64,000 bases of DNA from an uncultured Corynebacterium sp. (GTDB lineage: Bacteria > Actinomycetota > Actinomycetes > Mycobacteriales > Mycobacteriaceae): NCBI RefSeq assembly GCF_946221155.1, contig NZ_CAMIAN010000001.1, positions 49,868 through 113,867 on the forward strand. Reading direction: 5' to 3'. The notes beneath the pieces were generated by a model. That model searched no databases. It worked only from the letters and a program-made list of their open reading frames with translations, and was not told where the DNA came from. Shown in pieces: positions 61,253-64,000 of the stretch. The translations under genes and the position numbers were made by a program. Position 1 is the first letter of the stretch, and each line of letters opens with the position of its first letter.

Positions 61253-62149
61253 TTAAGCCAGCAAGGCGGCGGCAAACTCCAGCACCGACCACAGCAGCAT
61301 TCCGCGGCCGAGCATGCCCAGCACGGGGATCAGCGCCCTGCCCTGTGCGCCGCCGGTCACTGGGCGAGCTGCCACCACGAAGAGCGGAACCGCCAGCAGG
61401 GCGATAAGCCCCCACCAGTGGCCGGTACTGATGGCGATGGTGACGATCACGGCCAGGGAAACCAGCCCCACCCATAGGCGGCGGGTGTTCGCGTCCCCTA
61501 GGCGAACGGCCAGGGTGATCTTGCCGGTGGCGGCGTCAGTAGGAATGTCGCGCAAGTTATTGGCTAGGTTCACGGCACTGGAGAGGCTGCCGACGGCGAT
61601 GGCCAGCAGCAGGCCGCGCCAGCTCACGCTGCCGGTCTGAGTGAATTCCGTCCCTAGTACCGCGACCAGGCCGAAGAACACGAAGACCGCGACTTCACCC
61701 AGCCCTCGGTAGCCGTAGGGGTTCTTGCCGCCGGTGTAGAACCATGCGCCCGCGATGCAGGCTGCGCCGACGAGGACCAGCCACCAGGCGCTCAGCAAAC
61801 TTAACGCGATGCCGGCGATCGCTCCCACTCCGAAGGAAGCAAACGCCGCATACTTGACCTTCTTCGGCTCCACGAGTCCACTGCCGGTCAGGCGCAGCGG
61901 GCCGGAGCGGTCGTCGTCCGTCCCCTTGATGCCATCGGAGTAGTCGTTGGCGTAGTTCACGCCGACGATCATCGCCAGGGCTACAATCCCGGCTAGTAAC
62001 GCCCGAAGTGGGTTTGCCCCGCCTGCCAGGGTCGCCGCTGCGGTGCCGGCGAGCACCGGGGCAACGGCGTTTGCCCAGGTGTGCGGGCGTGCTCCCTCCA
62101 GCCACTGGGCCGGGGTCGCGCCGGGGTACTGCCTGGGTGTGGAAGTCAT
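61253..62149 (-). CDS. menA: 1,4-dihydroxy-2-naphthoate polyprenyltransferase
   Basis: Attaches the polyprenyl tail to 1,4-dihydroxy-2-naphthoate, giving demethylmenaquinone. The 298-residue UbiA-family membrane enzyme has about eight helices. The first prenyl-diphosphate motif is NYANDYSDGIKGTDDDRSG near 65-83, and the second aspartate-rich region NLRDIPTDAATGKITLAVRLGD is near 198-219. ATG 62149 follows AAAGGCGGACC; an in-frame extension to 62209 is unlikely. Menaquinone made here would serve the sdh complex. Confidence 0.92.
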   Translation of the reverse strand: MTSTPRQYPGATPAQWLEGARPHTWANAVAPVLAGTAAATLAGGANPLRALLAGIVALAMIVGVNYANDYSDGIKGTDDDRSGPLRLTGSGLVEPKKVKYAAFASFGVGAIAGIALSLLSAWWLVLVGAACIAGAWFYTGGKNPYGYRGLGEVAVFVFFGLVAVLGTEFTQTGSVSWRGLLLAIAVGSLSSAVNLANNLRDIPTDAATGKITLAVRLGDANTRRLWVGLVSLAVIVTIAISTGHWWGLIALLAVPLFVVAARPVTGGAQGRALIPVLGMLGRGMLLWSVLEFAAALLA

Positions 62150-62286
62150 GGTCCGCCTTTCTTCGGGCTCGCGCTGAGGGGCGGCGTCCGCGTGTTGGGG
62201 GTGCCGCAAACTTCTTCAGTCTAGTCCGTAGGCGCTGTGGCCCAATGCGTAGGTACCGGAGCCCAAATCTGAAGGCGCCCGAGCCT

Positions 62287-63636
62287 CTACAAGCGTGGCT
62301 GTTCGTAGAGCTCGTTTAGCATCGCGGTGGCTTGCTGCCGATCGGTCTTTCCCGGCCCGGTGGTCGGCATGTCGTGGATAGCCCAGGTGCGCCGGGGAAT
62401 CAGACCTGGCCCCGCCTGCCCGCGCATTGCCTCTCGCACCAGGTCGGTCACTTCACGGGGGTGCTCGGTCGGATCGGCGCTAGAATCACGAAGCACTACC
62501 AGCGCGCCGATGGATTCGCCGAATTCTGCATGCTTCGGGTCCTCCACGCCTGCCGCGAACGCAGCCTTGGCATCTGGAACCAGCTGGCAGATGGCCTTTT
62601 CAACCTCTTCGGGGAGCACCTTATATCCACCGGTGTTGATGGCCCCGTCGGCGCGTCCGAGGATCTGCAGCGTGCCACCCGACTCTTCGCCGTTGCCTTC
62701 TGGAACGCCGCCTTCCAGAAGCCCAATGTCGGAAGTCACGAACTCACCTGCCGCCGGAAACGCCTCTGCCGAATCCACGTTGCGGTATCCGTCCGCCACC
62801 ATCGGCCCGCTGATCCGCACGCGCCCGGCACCGCGTTCATCCGCACCATCGATCCGCACCCGCGCCCCCTGCAAGCACCGGCCGTTGTACACCATCCCGC
62901 CCGCTGTCTCGCTGGAGCCGTAGGTCAGCGCGATCTGCGCTCCTGCCTCGGCCATCTTTTTTATGACGCCCTCACGCGCCGCCGCGCCGCCTACCAGCAC
63001 GCAGGCATAGCGTGTCAGTGCCTGAACGGCGGCAGGGTCTTCAGCGATCCTTTCCAATTGGGCGGGCACGAGGGAGGTGTAAAGATCCACGTCCGGATAT
63101 GTTTCAGCCAATGCATCTGTGTCTGCGATGAATCCCGCGGCGGTGAAGCGCGCGCCGGAGTGCGGGTGCTGTGTTTGCAAGCGTCGAGCGTGAAGGTGTG
63201 CAGCGGCCAGGGGAGCGTAGCCTGCCCGCAGGCTGCGGAGTATCACTTGCAGTCCAGCGATGTGATGAGCCGGAAGCGTGAGTAGCCACGCCCCGGGCTG
63301 CGCTTGGTAATGGCGCTCTATGAAGGAGGCGGTGGCGTCCGCACTAGAGGTGAGCTGTTGCGACCCGAGCACCGCACCCTTCGGTGTGCCTGTGGAACCA
63401 GAGGTACAGGCGATGAGCGTGCCGGGAGCCACCATGTCGTCTTCCAGGGAGGTTCCCGCGCGCATTTGTTGTGGCAGGTCGGGGCAGGTGTTCTGCCAAT
63501 CTGTGGGGAGGGGAAGGATGGAGACTTCCCTCTCGAGTACCCGTTGTAGCGTCTCCAGAGAGGCGGCAAAAAGCTCAGGCGAGGCCGCGCTGATGACGGT
63601 CGGCTGCAGGGGGACGAGGCAGGAGTTTCCGGTCAT
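62287..63636 (-). CDS. menE: O-succinylbenzoate-CoA ligase
   Basis: Activates o-succinylbenzoate with CoA in menaquinone synthesis. The 449-residue ANL enzyme has the AMP-binding loop CTSGSTGTPKG near 77-87, TYGSSETAGGMVYNG near 240 and the catalytic lysine in GPGKTDRQQ near the C-terminus. ATG 63636 is chosen because TACATT on the minus strand lies 7 bases before it. A TTG three codons earlier falls within that spacer. menA lies downstream on the same strand after 137 bases. Confidence 0.9.
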   Translation of the reverse strand: MTGNSCLVPLQPTVISAASPELFAASLETLQRVLEREVSILPLPTDWQNTCPDLPQQMRAGTSLEDDMVAPGTLIACTSGSTGTPKGAVLGSQQLTSSADATASFIERHYQAQPGAWLLTLPAHHIAGLQVILRSLRAGYAPLAAAHLHARRLQTQHPHSGARFTAAGFIADTDALAETYPDVDLYTSLVPAQLERIAEDPAAVQALTRYACVLVGGAAAREGVIKKMAEAGAQIALTYGSSETAGGMVYNGRCLQGARVRIDGADERGAGRVRISGPMVADGYRNVDSAEAFPAAGEFVTSDIGLLEGGVPEGNGEESGGTLQILGRADGAINTGGYKVLPEEVEKAICQLVPDAKAAFAAGVEDPKHAEFGESIGALVVLRDSSADPTEHPREVTDLVREAMRGQAGPGLIPRRTWAIHDMPTTGPGKTDRQQATAMLNELYEQPRL

Positions 63637-63707
63637 GCTGACCAATGTACAATCCGCCCCGGACAGTCTGGTCCGGTCATCCTAGTTCGGATAGCGAGAA
63701 TCTGAGC

Positions 63708-64000
63708 CTAGCTGGCCTCGAGGCCGAATTCCTGGACTCGCTTCACAGTGGATTCCAGCTCTTCCGGGCCGGGCAAGCGCTTATGAACGGCGAGGAAGCT
63801 GGCCTGTACATCCTGGCGGGTAGCGGGAGTCTTTCCGGTGTCGATGAGGTAGGCGATGATGTCGAGGTAAGAAGGGCTGCGGGAATCCAAAGCGTTCAAG
63901 AAGGGGGTAGGGAGGTCACGGTTTGCTTCGAGGTAGATGCGGTACTCCTCGGGGAGGGGGAGCGCATCGGCGACATCGGGGGCATTGGTCGCGTCGGGGG
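63708..64000 (-). CDS. Unrecognised protein, C-terminal part only
   Basis: The frame is open from the right window edge to a TAG at 63708-63710, giving at least 97 residues of a C-terminus. It contains PEEYRIYLEANRDLPTPFLN, a tyrosine- and isoleucine-rich helix (SPSYLDIIAYLIDTG) and ends VQEFGLEAS. It has a coding-like amino-acid composition but no recognised domain. The start lies outside the window. Confidence 0.6.
   Translation of the reverse strand, partial: PDATNAPDVADALPLPEEYRIYLEANRDLPTPFLNALDSRSPSYLDIIAYLIDTGKTPATRQDVQASFLAVHKRLPGPEELESTVKRVQEFGLEAS

Overview
The window reads as a high-GC actinobacterial chromosome and can be assigned to Corynebacterium with good confidence. The gene order hemA-hemC-hemD-hemB, mshA-ybjN-gpmA-senX3-regX3-ppx-proC and sdhCAB plus a small membrane gene is the corynebacterial backbone. 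An AlkB alkane hydroxylase and both glyoxylate-shunt enzymes point to a lipid- or alkane-using member, perhaps near the lipophilic species; the species itself cannot be fixed from this sequence. No tRNA or rRNA gene, insertion sequence, prophage or CRISPR array was found.

Layout. 1-3.5 kb: divergent isocitrate lyase (cut by the window edge) and malate synthase G. 3.7-7.2 kb: beta-phosphoglucomutase and a GH65 disaccharide phosphorylase. 7.5-11.5 kb: succinate dehydrogenase operon. 12-18.6 kb: DUF445, DUF2516, deoC, an LmeA-type protein, a methyltransferase, DUF2505 and murB. 18.6-20.4 kb: alkB, a small membrane protein and a 54-residue rubredoxin. 20.9-28.7 kb: a YdeI-type protein, fadD, mshA, an AT-richer patch with two small membrane proteins, a YbjN protein, gpmA and senX3-regX3. 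28.7-35.7 kb: a cysteine-rich protein, ppx, proC, an excisionase-type DNA-binding protein, the 33-residue ribosomal protein bS22, a SerB-like HAD protein and a glutaredoxin-like protein. 35.8-47.2 kb: haem genes hemA, hemC, hemD fusion, hemB and hemL, with two membrane proteins and a degenerate P-type ATPase before hemL. 47.2-52.2 kb: System II cytochrome c maturation. 52.2-59.3 kb: dTDP-rhamnose genes rmlB and rmlC-rmlA, split by an iron-siderophore ABC transporter behind DtxR-like boxes. 59.3-64 kb: a kinase-like protein, small membrane proteins, menA, menE and a partial gene.

Much of the window serves respiration: succinate dehydrogenase, menaquinone synthesis, haem synthesis and cytochrome c assembly, with acetyl-CoA and alkane/fatty-acid entry routes (alkB, fadD, glyoxylate shunt). 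Many genes seem to start leaderless, with a -10 hexamer 6-8 bases before the start codon. Two divergent gene pairs share overlapping -10 boxes.

The most unusual signals are noncoding or degenerate: (i) two 126-base elements with co-varying terminal inverted arms and a conserved core; (ii) an over-represented GGCGTCAA-plus-A-rich motif (15 copies); (iii) tandem repeats that begin on stop codons, twice bridging the stops of convergent genes; (iv) a P-type ATPase-like protein that has lost every catalytic signature.
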